NCBI RefSeq assembly: GCF_000875755.1
Contig: NZ_CP007520.1
Location: forward strand, 1-64,000
Reading direction: 5' to 3'
Source: Mycoplasma yeatsii GM274B
GTDB lineage: Bacteria > Bacillota_I > Bacilli_A > Mycoplasmatales > Mycoplasmataceae
DNA: 64,000 bases
In this document: positions 22,618-33,004 of the stretch, piece by piece
Numbering within the stretch: the stretch's first letter is position 1
How the letters are laid out: each line of letters starts with the position of its first letter
Translations under genes and position numbers: made by a program
Notes under the pieces: generated by a model
What the model was told of the DNA's origin: nothing
Seen by the model: the letters and a program-made list of their open reading frames with translations, nothing else
Database searches by the model: none

Positions 22618-22755
22618 ATTCTCATTCCATTTCTCGTTTTTATGAAATGATATTATCATATTTAAATAAATAATTTTTGGAACGAAAATTTTTGTCATTT
22701 TATGTTTGAAAAAGCATCAATATTGTTTAACGTATTTGTCTATAATTGAATAAAT

Positions 22756-22779
22756 AAAAAATAGCATCTTTGCTATTTT
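22756..22779 (-). terminator. Terminator of the lipoprotein gene at 22811-23290
   Basis: AAAATAGCA / TGCTATTTT stem with a 4-base loop, followed on the minus strand by T-rich sequence. Confidence 0.7.
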
Positions 22780-22810
22780 CAATACAAAAAATTTTACTAT
22801 TTAGTTTAAA

Positions 22811-23290
22811 TTAAGAACCTACATATTTATCTATCAATTCATCTATTTTGCTTTTGTATTTTTCATAATTATCAAATGTAGATTTTACAGATTCTAAGAA
22901 ATCCTTTTTAGATCTTTCTTTGTCTTCATTATCTTTTGGTAATTTCTCTACAGCCTCTTTTAAAGAATCGTATGATTTTGAATCTTCATAAAATTGAAAG
23001 ATGTCAACCAAGGCTCCAACTTCTTGAGTTGCTAAAACTTCAGCATCCTCTTTTTCTAATTCCCTCAATTTTTTTATCAATAGATCAATTTTTGGACCAA
23101 CAATTTTTTTAATATTTTGAAATTGTGTTTCAAGTTGTGTTTCATCAATTTTCTCAGTTTCTTCTTCTTTTGGATTAATTTTCTTTTCAATAGGCTTTTC
23201 TTTTATTTCACTTCTAGTACATGAAATAGCAACAGCTCCTGTTGTAGCAAGTGTTGTAAATATTGATAATATAGATACTATTTTTTTCAT
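22811..23290 (-). CDS. Lipoprotein, tandem paralogue B
   Basis: The 159-residue protein has a signal peptide MKKIVSILSIFTTL with lipobox GAVAISC (Cys 24), then a charged helical region with FYEDSKSYDSLKEAVEKL, matching paralogue A. The start follows AGGAATGAGAAT. Each copy has its own terminator, so they are expressed separately, and the pair probably arose by tandem duplication and then diverged. Not recognised beyond the lipoprotein signal. Confidence 0.82.
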   Translation of the reverse strand: MKKIVSILSIFTTLATTGAVAISCTRSEIKEKPIEKKINPKEEETEKIDETQLETQFQNIKKIVGPKIDLLIKKLRELEKEDAEVLATQEVGALVDIFQFYEDSKSYDSLKEAVEKLPKDNEDKERSKKDFLESVKSTFDNYEKYKSKIDELIDKYVGS

Positions 23291-23364
23291 ATTCTCATTC
23301 CTATTTTTACTTTTTATGTCTCTATACTATCACTTTTAAAATGTTGTTATTAAAAACTTACAAA

Positions 23365-24729
23365 TTATTTTCCTAAACAATATTTTCTAAAAATGTTATC
23401 AATAATTTCATCTTCATATTCAACACCTATTAATTCATTCAATAAGTTTCATGCATCATATAAATCAACATTAACTATATCGATAGGCATTCCTGATTTA
23501 ATAACATCTAAAGCAGTTGTTAGTTTAGTTTTAATTTGTTCAACTAATGTGATTTGATTTAATCCAATTAAAATTAATTCATCATTTTTTTTGATTTCTT
23601 CATTGTTATACATTTGATTAATTTTTAAAATTAGTTGATCTATATCTTGATTTTTAGCACTAGTAAATACAACATTATTATATTTTAGATTCAATGATTC
23701 AACTTGTTTGTCATCAAGTTGATCAGTTTTATTAACAACTAAAATTCAATTTTTATCATTTAATAATTCAAAGATTTCTTTATTGTCTTTATCATCAATA
23801 TTATTGTAGTTAACAACAAATAAAACTAGATCAGCTTTATTAATTAAATCTTTAGATTTTTGAATTCCTAGATTTTCAACAATATCATCAGTTGCTCTAA
23901 TTCCAGCAGTATCAATTAAATCTAAAGTCACATTTTCTAAACTAATTTGTCCTTCAACAATATCACGAGTTGTTCCTGGAATATCAGTAACAATAGCTTT
24001 ATCTTCATTAATTAAAGTATTTAAAATAGATGATTTACCTACATTAGTTTGACCAATAATTGCTGTTTTAATTCCTTCTGAATTTTTAAATGCCATTTTA
24101 GATCTAATTAAAAGTTTATTGATTTGATCATTTATTATTTCTAATAATTTAGTTAAATCTTCAACACTTGACCCTTCAACATCATCGTAATCAGGATAAT
24201 CAATTGAAACTTGAATTCTACTAATAATATCTAAAAGATTATCTTTTAATTCAATAACAGCTTTGTTGTTAGCTCCACTCATATTAGCAACACCAATTTT
24301 TAAAGCTAATTCATTTTTAGCGTGAATTAAATTATTAATACCTTCAGCTTGAATTAGGTCGATCTTTCCATTAACAAATGATCTTTGACTAAATTCACCT
24401 CTCATAGCCATTCTAGCTCCTGACTGAGTAATTATATTAATAATTCTATTAGTGTTTAAAATACCACCGTGACAAGCAATTTCAACTACATTTTCACCAG
24501 TAAATGAGTTAGGAGCAACAAAACAAGTTAAAACAACTTCATCAATTAATTCATCTTTAAAATAAAGTTTTCTAACAAAAATTCCTCTTTTAGTTTGGAT
24601 TTGATCTTTTTCTTTTAATAATCTATTAATTACAGTAAAAGCTTCATCTCCACTAATTCTAATTAAAGCTATAGCTTGAGCTGAAATATTAGTAGCAGGA
24701 GCAACAACTGTATCTTGTAATGTAATCAT
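23365..24729 (-). CDS. mnmE: tRNA modification GTPase MnmE
   Basis: MnmE with MnmG installs the carboxymethylaminomethyl group on wobble U34 of certain tRNAs. The 454-residue protein has the N-terminal folate-binding domain ([26 protein letters not shown]), then the inserted G domain with G1 [10 protein letters not shown]3 DTAGIR and switch IPGTTRD, and ends in the catalytic C-terminal CLGK. The start at 24729 (MITLQDTV) is preferred over one 8 codons upstream because the family begins there and GAGATGG precedes it. TGA tryptophans split it under the standard code. No terminator is obvious after it. Confidence 0.96.
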
Positions 24730-24854
24730 TAAACCATCTCTTTTCTTTATCAATATAATTTTATAAGACTAATTTATTAATGGTAGGTGAAATATTTAAA
24801 AAAACGACTTAATCAACTTTAATATTCTTGACTTTCGCTAAGAAAAATAAGTAA

Positions 24855-24881
24855 TAAAAAACCACAATTTAAATTGTGGTT
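24855..24881 (-). terminator. Terminator of the MFS gene
   Basis: A perfect 10-bp palindrome arm ACCACAATTT / AAATTGTGGT is followed on the minus strand by six T. It lies just after the stop codon. Confidence 0.85.
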
Positions 24882-24894
24882 AATTTAATTTAGT

Positions 24895-26445
24895 TTATTT
24901 ACTTTTTGAAGCTGTTTTTGGTTTTGTTGATTTAGCTGTTGTTGATTTTGGTTTTGTTGATTTAGCAGCTGTTTTTGGTTTAACTTCTTTTACAACTGGT
25001 TCTTCAACTTTTACTTCTTCAACTTTAACAGGCTCAACTTTAGCTTGTTCAACTTTTTTGCATGGGAACATTGGATATTCTGGATGAGGTTCTTTAAGCA
25101 TTAATATACCAATGAATGCAATTGCTGTAGATAAAATAATAAGTACAAATTGAATTGCTGTTAGTGTTAATTGGTTTTTTTGCAATGCTGGTATAAGTGA
25201 AATACCAGAAATTAGAATTAATACTAATGTAAAGAATACATATCCAAATCCTCAAATTAAACTGAACATTCAACCAATAGTTTTTGGATCTGATTCTTTA
25301 TATTCGTGTGGTAAGTTTAACATAACACCTTGAATACCTCAAATACATAATCCAGTTAAGAAACCTAGGATGATAAACATTGCAGCTGAGAATCCAAACA
25401 TAGATTTGTTGTCACCTGATCCATATTTAGCAACACCAAATATAAATGTTAGAGTTGATAATGTAAATAAAACTATTGCAGATGCGATTGCAGTAGCAAT
25501 AAATCATCTTCTTTTTGCTTGTTTTCTTGATCATAAACCAAGACTGATTGGACCAACAAATACCGCTGATAAGAATGCTACTTGTCATCCGAAGATGTAT
25601 TTATTAAAAATACCTTCGGCTTTACTTAGTCCGTTAAAAATTGGTACTGTTAAGCTTGTTAAGAAAACGGCTATACATAATCATCCACCATATAGTAGAA
25701 CTCATGCATATGTTTGTTTTTTCTTAACGTATGATCCAAGAATACTTCATCCGTTTACTTTTACTCTTGGTTCATTTTCTTTAACGTCAAATTGTGTTCC
25801 TATAAAAATAAATAATAATAAAGGAATAATGTTTAACGCAGCTAATAGAGTAACTATTAATTTTCATTGTTCTCTAACTGCATCTGAATTTGTAACTACA
25901 AGTACAGGAACGATTGAAATGATTGTTCCTAATGGGTAGAATCAAATACCAAATTGTGAAACAACTGATTTTTGTTTTGGCCCAAAGAAGTTAGCAACAA
26001 CAGGTTGAGTTAAGATAATTAAAGTTGTTCCTCCAATAGCCATAATTGTTCTTAAAACTAAGAACAATGCATACCCGTATCCAGTAGCTGGCATAAATGC
26101 AGCAGGAATACCAACTAATGTCATTGCAATAGCAATAATAGTAGTGTATTTGTGTGCAAATTTAGCTAATAATAACGCAACAAGCACTGAACCTATACCA
26201 CGTCCTAATGTAATTGATCAGTTTGCGATTTGACTTATAAGTTGGAAATTAGCATCTTTTTGGATTCTAAAATAACCTAAGAACCCTGCATTAGCCATAC
26301 CATCTTTTACACCATCACCAGCTAATGTAACTGAGAACCCTCAGTTTGCAATGAATAGCATGTATGCAAATGAAATAAATGATCATAATATAAATCCGTA
26401 AAGAACTTTATTTTTTTGTGATCATTCTTTGATCTTGTTATTCAT
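24895..26445 (-). CDS. MFS transporter with a Lys/Thr/Pro-rich tail
   Basis: The 516-residue protein has about 12 membrane segments typical of major facilitator carriers, with a central charged loop (VKENEPRVKVNGW). It ends in a roughly 55-residue cytoplasmic tail of repeated VEEVKVEEP then KSTKPK units, low in complexity and strongly basic at the end. Substrate cannot be read from sequence; the half-related MFS protein at 37994-39574 lies beside glpQ, so a small phosphorylated metabolite is possible. The start is the ATG of MNNKIKEW behind AAAGGTAAAAT. A similar basic tail is found, out of frame, behind the hydrolase at 39589. Confidence 0.85.
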
Positions 26446-26819
26446 ATTTTACCTTTCTATGTAAATAAAACTTAAATAATTTGGCTTACAATATAAATCA
26501 AAATATATAATTACTTAAGTTTTACTTACTTATTTTTACTCTTCATTTTTATAAAAATGAATTAACAAAAGTCATGTTAATTACCTATATAATTTCATAT
26601 ATAGACAATTATATTATATATCCGAGTAGCTAAGTTTTATAGGTGTATAAGTAAAATGCTTGGAATATTAGGTAAAATAGCTAGTTATTTTTAGTTATTT
26701 TTAAATATTTAATAGTTAAAAAATAGAAGTTATAAAAACTATTGAGGATATATTTTTATTTATAAGTTTGTATTTCTTATATATAATTATTTAAGTTATA
26801 AAAGTATTTGGGGGTTAAT
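26446..26819. other. Divergent promoter region between the MFS and ABC-F genes
   Basis: About 374 AT-rich bases without a gene. A TATAAT at 26782-26787 with a weak -35 TTTATA 17 bases upstream could serve the ABC-F gene. On the other strand several TATAAT-like strings are present but none stands out. No hairpin strong enough to call a riboswitch or attenuator was seen. Confidence 0.5.
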
Positions 26820-28358
26820 ATGAGTTTAATAGTTTTAGAAAATATTTCTCATCAAAATGGTGGAAAAATTCTATATAGAGATTCTGAAATGAGAATTAAT
26901 AAAGGTGAACACGTTGCACTTGTAGGACCTAATGGAGCTGGTAAAACAACTTTATTAAATATCATAGCTCAAAAAATAGTTCCAGATCACGGCACAATTG
27001 AATGACATCCAAAAGCAAAAATTGGTTATCTAGATCAACACCAAGAAGTAGATATGAATATTACTAGCCAAGACTATTTAAAAGATGCTTTTAAATATTT
27101 ATATGAAATAGAAGAAAAAATTAATAAGATTTATGAAAATATGGCTATTGAGTATAAAGAAGAAGATCTAGTTAAAGCTTTAGAATTACAAGATTATTTA
27201 ACAAGTCATGGTTTTGATACAATTGATAAAACAATCGGAAACTTAGTTTCAGGTTTAGGTATAAATCCCGAAAATATGACAAAAAAATTAGGTCAATTAT
27301 CTGGTGGACAAAGAGGAAAAATTCTATTAGCTAAGTTATTGTTAAAAAATGATGATTTTATTTTATTAGATGAGCCTACTAACTTTTTAGATATTGAACA
27401 AGTTGAATGATTAGCTAACTTTTTAAATAATTATGAGCATGCATTTTTAGTAGTAAGTCACGATATTGATTTTATAAATAAAATTTCTAAAATTATTTTT
27501 GCTATTGAAAATCAAGAAATCAATCGTTATGTTGGAGATTACAATAAATACTTAGAATTATCAGCTTTAAAAGCAGAACAATACGATAAAGCAAGAGAAT
27601 CTCAACAACAACAAATAGCTAAATTAAAAGATTATATTTCAAGAAATGCAGCTCGTGCTTCAACTGCAAGAAGTGCTCAATCAAGACAAAAACAACTAGA
27701 TAAAATTGAAGTTATGGATCAACGTCAAAAACTAGTTAAACCTAAAATGAGTTTTAAATATAAAAGACCAAACTCAGCAGTTGTAGTAAAAGCTGAAAAC
27801 TTAGAAATCGGTTATGATTTTGTTTTAACTGACCCTTTAACATTTGAATTACGTGAAGGCCAAAAATGTATCGTTAAAGGTTATAACGGTATTGGTAAAA
27901 CTACATTTTTAAAAACTATTGCAAATGAAATTAAACCAATAAGCGGTTGATCAAAACTAGGTGATGGAGTTGAAGTAAGATATTTCCATCAAATTGAAGA
28001 TTTTGATGATGTTGAAACTCCTATTTCATACTTAATGAATCGTCATCCAAAAATGCTAGAACCAGAAATAAGAGCAACAATTTCAAGATTTGGTGTTAAA
28101 TCTGAATTAATGCAAAATCCTATGAAACAACTTTCTGGAGGAGAACAAACTAAAGTAAGACTTGCTTCATTAAGTTTAGAACCAGCAAGCTTACTAATAT
28201 TAGATGAGCCTACTAACCATATTGACGTTCTAGCTAAAGAATCATTACTAGAAGCAATCCAACAATTTACTGGAACTGTATTAATTACAACTCACGATAT
28301 TAACTTTGAAACTAATTGAGCAGATAAAGTATTAAACTTTGAAGATTTAGTTGATTAA
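26820..28358 (+). CDS. ABC-F family ATPase (ribosome-associated)
   Basis: The 512-residue soluble protein has two ABC domains in tandem and no membrane segment. First domain: Walker A GPNGAGKTT, signature LSGGQRGK, Walker B LLDEPTNFLD. Second: GYNGIGKTT, LSGGEQTK, LILDEPTNHID. The linker between them is helical and charged (ARAASTARSAQSRQKQLDK type). ABC-F proteins act on the ribosome, either as translation factors or in antibiotic protection, not as transporters. The ATG at 26820 is chosen because it follows GGGGG and begins the first beta strand. A terminator follows. Confidence 0.93.
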
Positions 28359-28365
28359 AAACAAC

Positions 28366-28392
28366 AAAGACGTTCATTACTGAACGTCTTTT
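28366..28392 (+). terminator. Terminator after the ABC-F gene
   Basis: Perfect stem AAAGACGTTCA / TGAACGTCTTT with a 4-base loop and T-rich tail. Confidence 0.85.
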
Positions 28393-29006
28393 AAATTATT
28401 TTTATTGAAAATATGTAATTTTTATACATATAAAAGATGAATAAAAGGAATTTTACAATATTTTGATCGTTTTATCTTATAACAAAATTATTTTGTTATA
28501 AATCCTTTAGAGAATTCTTTTATTATGATTACTATGCACAATTTATTAATTTTAATTAAAGAATTATTTTTTAAGATAAATTAAAGGAGTTATAAGAAAG
28601 GAGTTTTAAAAAACTAACTTGAAAAACTTAAATAATATATGAAACGATCGAAAAAAAAAAAAAAATATAGAAAAATAAAAAAATTTTAATAAAAATAGAA
28701 TATTAAAATATAAACATAATTATGAACAATATAAGTTAAGACTTTATATAAATATTTCAAAAGAATTTAATTTACGTGAGGAACCAGAGATAAGTTCCTC
28801 AAAATAATTTTATACCATTGTTTCTTATAACTCAATGAAATAAATAACAATAAATAATAATAAAAACTTTGCAAACAAAAAAGATATGAAATGAACTCAT
28901 ATCTCAATTTATTATTTAAATTTTTGATTCTTTTTTGATGAATTTATTGGTTTACCTTCTGTTAGAAAACTAAAAAGAAATAATATTTCTCCCATGTAGA
29001 TGACAT
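28393..29006. other. 614-base gene-poor gap with palindromes and an A15 tract
   Basis: No credible gene is seen. It holds a 25-base near-perfect palindrome (28477-28501, arms TTATAACAAAAT / ATTTTGTTATAA), a 15-A run (28651-28665) followed by TATAGA, and a 7-bp hairpin GAGGAAC / GTTCCTC (28779-28801). Near 28995-28912 on the minus strand there is a 27-codon frame starting MGEILFLF that could be a remnant. The minus-strand operon's terminator lies at 28881-28904. Confidence 0.5.
28881..28904 (-). terminator. Terminator of the five-gene minus-strand operon
   Basis: On the minus strand AGATATGA / TCATATCT forms a stem with a short loop, followed by six T. It lies about 100 bases after the last gene of the operon. 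Confidence 0.7.
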
Positions 29007-29900
29007 TTAATTATCATTAGTTTTTGAGTCAACATCAATAATAACGTATCTATGAGGTGATCCACCAAACTGTTCATTAAAAGCATCTTTGTTAGGAGAT
29101 TTTTTGTTTGCAGTGTGCATTGCTTCAACTTTTACATAATCTCTTAATATGAACTTATCTGCTTTAAATTTATCTTTAGATAATTCTGGGTATAGAAAAG
29201 CATAGTTAAATATTGAAACTTCATTTCTTTTGTTTTTGCTCATAGTGTTTTTATCTTTTATATCTATTTTTAAAACACTATAATCAGAAGTTAATATAAA
29301 CATTTCTCATGTATTTATCCCTTTTGTTGTGCTTCTATCTCAAACTGCATATTGACTTATTTCATTTGTTTTTAACTTTCTAAATGTACCGTATTTAAGA
29401 GCGTTTTCTTGTGAGTCAATTTTTGCAAATTGGTTATCATCATCATAAGCAAAAAAGATAAATTTATCTAAATTAAATAATGTAGATAATCAGTTTTGTT
29501 TAAATAATTGATTTAAAATATTTCCAAATTCACTTTTTGAAAATGGTTCATCATCTTCTCCATATTTGACGATGAAATTATTAACATATGATAGATCGGA
29601 TTTTATTTTATTTAAATCAAATTTTTTATTCAATCCAAGTGCTATTTGCTTTTGATCATTTACATATTTATTTTTTTCTTCTTCTGGTTTTTCTACATTT
29701 TTAAATTCTAAATTTAGTATTTGATTTACATATTCATGTTCTATGAATCTATTTCATTTATCTTCTTTTTGTTTTTCTTTACTAATTTTTAATGCATCTA
29801 AATTTATATTATTTTTATTTGTAAAAATTAAAGAAAATGGTAAAGCAAAAATTAGAATCCCAGCTATTGAATATATTATTTTTTTAACTGTCTTATTCAT
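29007..29900 (-). CDS. Membrane-anchored protein, last gene of the ABC operon
   Basis: The 297-residue product has one N-terminal membrane segment (IIYSIAGILIFALPFSLIF, residues about 7-25) and a large hydrophilic domain that would lie outside the cell. The domain is rich in aromatic residues (FFAYDDDNQF, QYAVWDRSTTKG) and is not one I recognise. It starts one base after the stop of the preceding gene, with the AAGGAG ribosome binding site inside that gene, so the two are coupled. Being fifth in an operon with an ABC permease, ATPase and lipoprotein, it is probably part of the same envelope machine. Confidence 0.72.
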
Positions 29901-29901
29901 A

Positions 29902-30981
29902 CTAATTCTCCTTTTCATTTTCGATTGGTTGAACAATTTCAATTTCTACTGAACCTACGTATTTAGTTGAATTTTCTTTTGCTAAAAGTTTAATTTTTGT
30001 TTCTTCTACAAATTCAACTCTTAATTGTGATGCATCAAGTTGTAAATTATTTGCTTTATTAATAGCTTCAACAACTTTACTAATCTTAAGTTTATCGTCT
30101 TTGTCTAATTTGATTCCTGTTTTAGTTTTAATTATATTTTCTAAAAAGTCTTTTTCAGCTGTTAAAATACCTAAACAAGGAAAACCATAAAGTTTTATTA
30201 AATCTTTTTCAAATGCATCATATCCACTTTGATCTTGGTGATAAATACTTGTATGTAAAACATTTGAAATTGCTGTTGAGCTAATATTGTCTGTTTTTGA
30301 TTCGGCAAAGTATATGATTTTATCTAATTCTATTTTCATATCAGATGAAGCTGTTTTTGAAGCTTTTATAACAATAAAGAAGTTGTCTTTTCTAATATAT
30401 ATAACATTACTACTTATATGTTTAGATTCACTACCTATTGTTATAACGTTAAGATTGTTATTATCTATTTTTTTATCTTCAACAGGTTGTTTATTTTTAA
30501 TAGTTTCTAGAAACTCGTTAGAGTGTTTTGCAACTTTTCCACTACTATTTCTAGTTTCTTCTAGTGTTCAATATTTTGTAAATCTTAAATTAAACTTATC
30601 TAGATTTCTTAGTAATAGTATTAAATTTTTTGAATAAAACTCTTTTAATTCTTTAATTGATTCTTCAGATTTAGTTTGTAAATATTTAGCTTTTAATTCA
30701 TTAGATTTTTTAATAAATTCTTTTGAATTTTCTTCTTTTTGAGTACTTAAATATTTTATTTTTTCAGCTTCATTATCACCAAAAAGTATTTTATTTAAAC
30801 TTCTAAAAATTTCTTCAGTTCTATCATTAACGTCTTTGTATACTTCATGATTTCTTGGAATTTGAAGTTGAATATCTTTTGTGGTTTTTGAAAGTGAACC
30901 TAATAAAAATGCTAATGCTAATAACGGTATTATTAAGTGTGCTAAAGAAATACCGATAACAATTTTTTTATTTATTTTCAT
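29902..30981 (-). CDS. Membrane-anchored protein with a C-terminal lipoprotein-type repeat domain
   Basis: The 359-residue product has one N-terminal membrane segment (AHLIIPLLALAFLLGSL), a helical coiled-coil-like region (about 45-135), a mixed domain, and a C-terminal unit (about 275-350: KTKTGIKLDKDD..., LDASQLRVEF, KYVGSVEIEI). That unit matches the 77-residue repeat of the lipoprotein at 10426-11055 in the order and spacing of its conserved residues. The gene overlaps the upstream lipoprotein gene by 14 bases. This sharing suggests the repeat is a binding module used on the cell surface by different anchors. Confidence 0.75.
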
Positions 30982-32320
30982 AAATATACCTCATAGAGAA
31001 TCTAAATATTTTTACTTTGTCAAAATCTTTGTCTTCAATTTTTTTATTTATATCAATTTGATTAATTTTATTTATAGAATCGAAAAGAGCGTTTGAATAT
31101 TGACGTTTTGCTTGAAATTCAAAAAATCGTTTATCTGTATCTTGATATTGTTGTAATGCAGTTTGTCTTTCACTTTCTCCAAATTGTTTTGGTGCTTCTT
31201 TGCTTCATTTTTGAATTTTTTCAATTGTTGTATTAACTAATTGATCTAATTTTTCTTTGTATTCATCTAATAATTCTTTGTGTTCAGTATATGGTTGAGA
31301 TTTGGTTACATCTTGTTCATATGCTTCTTCTAGTTGATTTTTTCAATCATTAATGTGCTGATCAACTTTTGTTCTATCTTGTTTTAAGTTTTCAAATAAT
31401 GATTCGGCTAATTTTGTTTGTTTTAAATCATAACTTCTAAATTTATTACGCACTCTTCAATCATTTATTCAAATACCACGATGACTTGAACTAAAGTCAC
31501 TTTTCATTTGATAAATATCTCCATTTTCATATTTATCTTTTTTATCATCAAGATAGTTATCAAGTTTTTGTTTTCTGATGTTAAAAATTTCTTTTTCTAT
31601 TTTTTCTAAATTTGATTTAATCTCATCGTTACTAATATTTTTATCTTTAAAAATTAATAGATCAGGTAATATTCTGGTTATAAGTTTTTCATCTTCTTTA
31701 TATTGAATCATTTTTAAAACTTTATAGTTGTCATATATTAAATAAAATGTTTTGAATTCTTTTAATTTATCAACTTCATCAAGAGTTTCATTTTTAAAAG
31801 TAATCATACCTGTAGGGAACTTATTATTTATACTTACTAAAGTTGAATTTGCTTGATCATTAAGTTCAAATAATTGTTGATCAACAGCATTTGCTCTATA
31901 AAAATCACCATAAGTATTAAAGTTAAAAACAAATTTATCAATATTATTTAATGTTCAATATCAATTAGATGAAAGGTTATTTTCGATAAGTTTTTTAGCT
32001 TTATTTACAACATCTCTATATTGCTTTTCTACATCTTCAGTCACATAATGACCTATAAAAATTGGATAAACAGTAAGTGAATATCTTAAATCAGTATATG
32101 CAGATCTAAATCTATGTTCTTGAGTATTGATATATCTTTTTTCTAGATCTTTATTATCTTTGTAAATTGAATCTAAAATTTGTTTAATATGATCATTTTC
32201 ATATAACTTTTTTTCTTTTACAGATCTATTAATTGAATCATTAGGTTTTATTTGTGTTGTACAACCAACTAATGATAAAGCCATAAAAGGTAGTAGACTA
32301 ATTTTTAATAACTTTTTCAT
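30968..32320 (-). CDS. Lipoprotein of the ABC operon
   Basis: The 450-residue product has a short lipoprotein signal (MKKLLKISLLPFMALSLVGC, Cys 20). The mature part is mostly helical and highly charged, with a long coiled-coil-like C-terminal third (LDQLVNTTIEKIQKW). Many tryptophan TGA codons cut it into short frames under the standard code. It begins 23 bases inside the ATPase gene and ends 14 bases inside the next gene, so translation of the three is tightly linked. Not a classical solute-binding protein by any motif I can see. It may be an accessory or substrate of the ABC complex. Confidence 0.75.
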
Positions 32321-33002
32321 AGAATAATTCCTCTAAGTCTTTTTCTTTTTTACCTGAATATAAAACTACACCATCATGAATTAGAGTTACCGAATTAACA
32401 TATTTATCAACTTCAGATAGAATGTGAGAACTAATTAAAATAGCGATGTTTTGTTCTTTATTAATTTTTTGTAAAAATGAGAATAATTCATATCTGGCAG
32501 TAGGATCAAGATTAGCTGCTGGTTCATCTAATATTAATAATTTTGGATCATGTAATAAAGCTTGAATTAATAGAACCTTTTTTTGTTGACCTGAAGAAAA
32601 TGTGTAAGGTTTATCTTTTGCTAAATTAGTTATGTCAAACATTTTTAAAAAGTTATTTATTTTTTCTGTAGCTATGTTTTTATCAACTCCAGAAAGTATT
32701 GCAAAATTTAATAAATAATCAAAAGTAGTTAAATCTTTTGGAAATAATGCTTTTTCAGGAACATAACCTATAAATGATCTTGCTTGCGGGTCTTTTATAT
32801 TAATTTCATTTATAAAAATATTACCTTTATATTCAACATAAGCTCCTATAATTGTTTTAATTGTTGTAGTTTTACCAGCACCGTTTTCACCAATAAATGC
32901 ATGAAAATCACCTTCATTTAATGACATATTTATACTTTTAATACCACGATTTGATAAAGGAAATATTTTAGTTAGTTTAACTATATCTAGTATTTTTTTC
33001 AT
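32298..33002 (-). CDS. ABC transporter ATP-binding protein
   Basis: The 234-residue ATPase has Walker A GENGAGKTTTIK (about 38-49), a Q-loop region GYVPEKALFP, signature FSSGQQKK, Walker B LLILDEPAANLD and the switch histidine ISSHIL. This is the ABC-2/DrrA-like class that pairs with export or membrane-remodelling permeases. The permease gene ends two bases upstream and the lipoprotein gene begins inside this one, which fixes the operon order permease-ATPase-lipoprotein. Confidence 0.93.
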   Translation of the reverse strand: MKKILDIVKLTKIFPLSNRGIKSINMSLNEGDFHAFIGENGAGKTTTIKTIIGAYVEYKGNIFINEINIKDPQARSFIGYVPEKALFPKDLTTFDYLLNFAILSGVDKNIATEKINNFLKMFDITNLAKDKPYTFSSGQQKKVLLIQALLHDPKLLILDEPAANLDPTARYELFSFLQKINKEQNIAILISSHILSEVDKYVNSVTLIHDGVVLYSGKKEKDLEELFYEKVIKN

Positions 33003-33004
33003 AT

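Noticed and set aside
25370..25939. A 189-codon frame on the + strand
   Set aside because: It lies entirely inside the minus-strand MFS gene, its composition is that of the antisense of membrane segments, and it has no ribosome binding site.
28639..28690. Short Lys-rich frame across the A15 tract
   Set aside because: About 16 codons, no ribosome binding site at a proper distance, and made almost only of the A run.
28912..28995. 27-codon minus-strand frame starting MGEILFLF
   Set aside because: Slight resemblance to an ABC-ATPase end but too short and without a start signal; noted only as a possible remnant.
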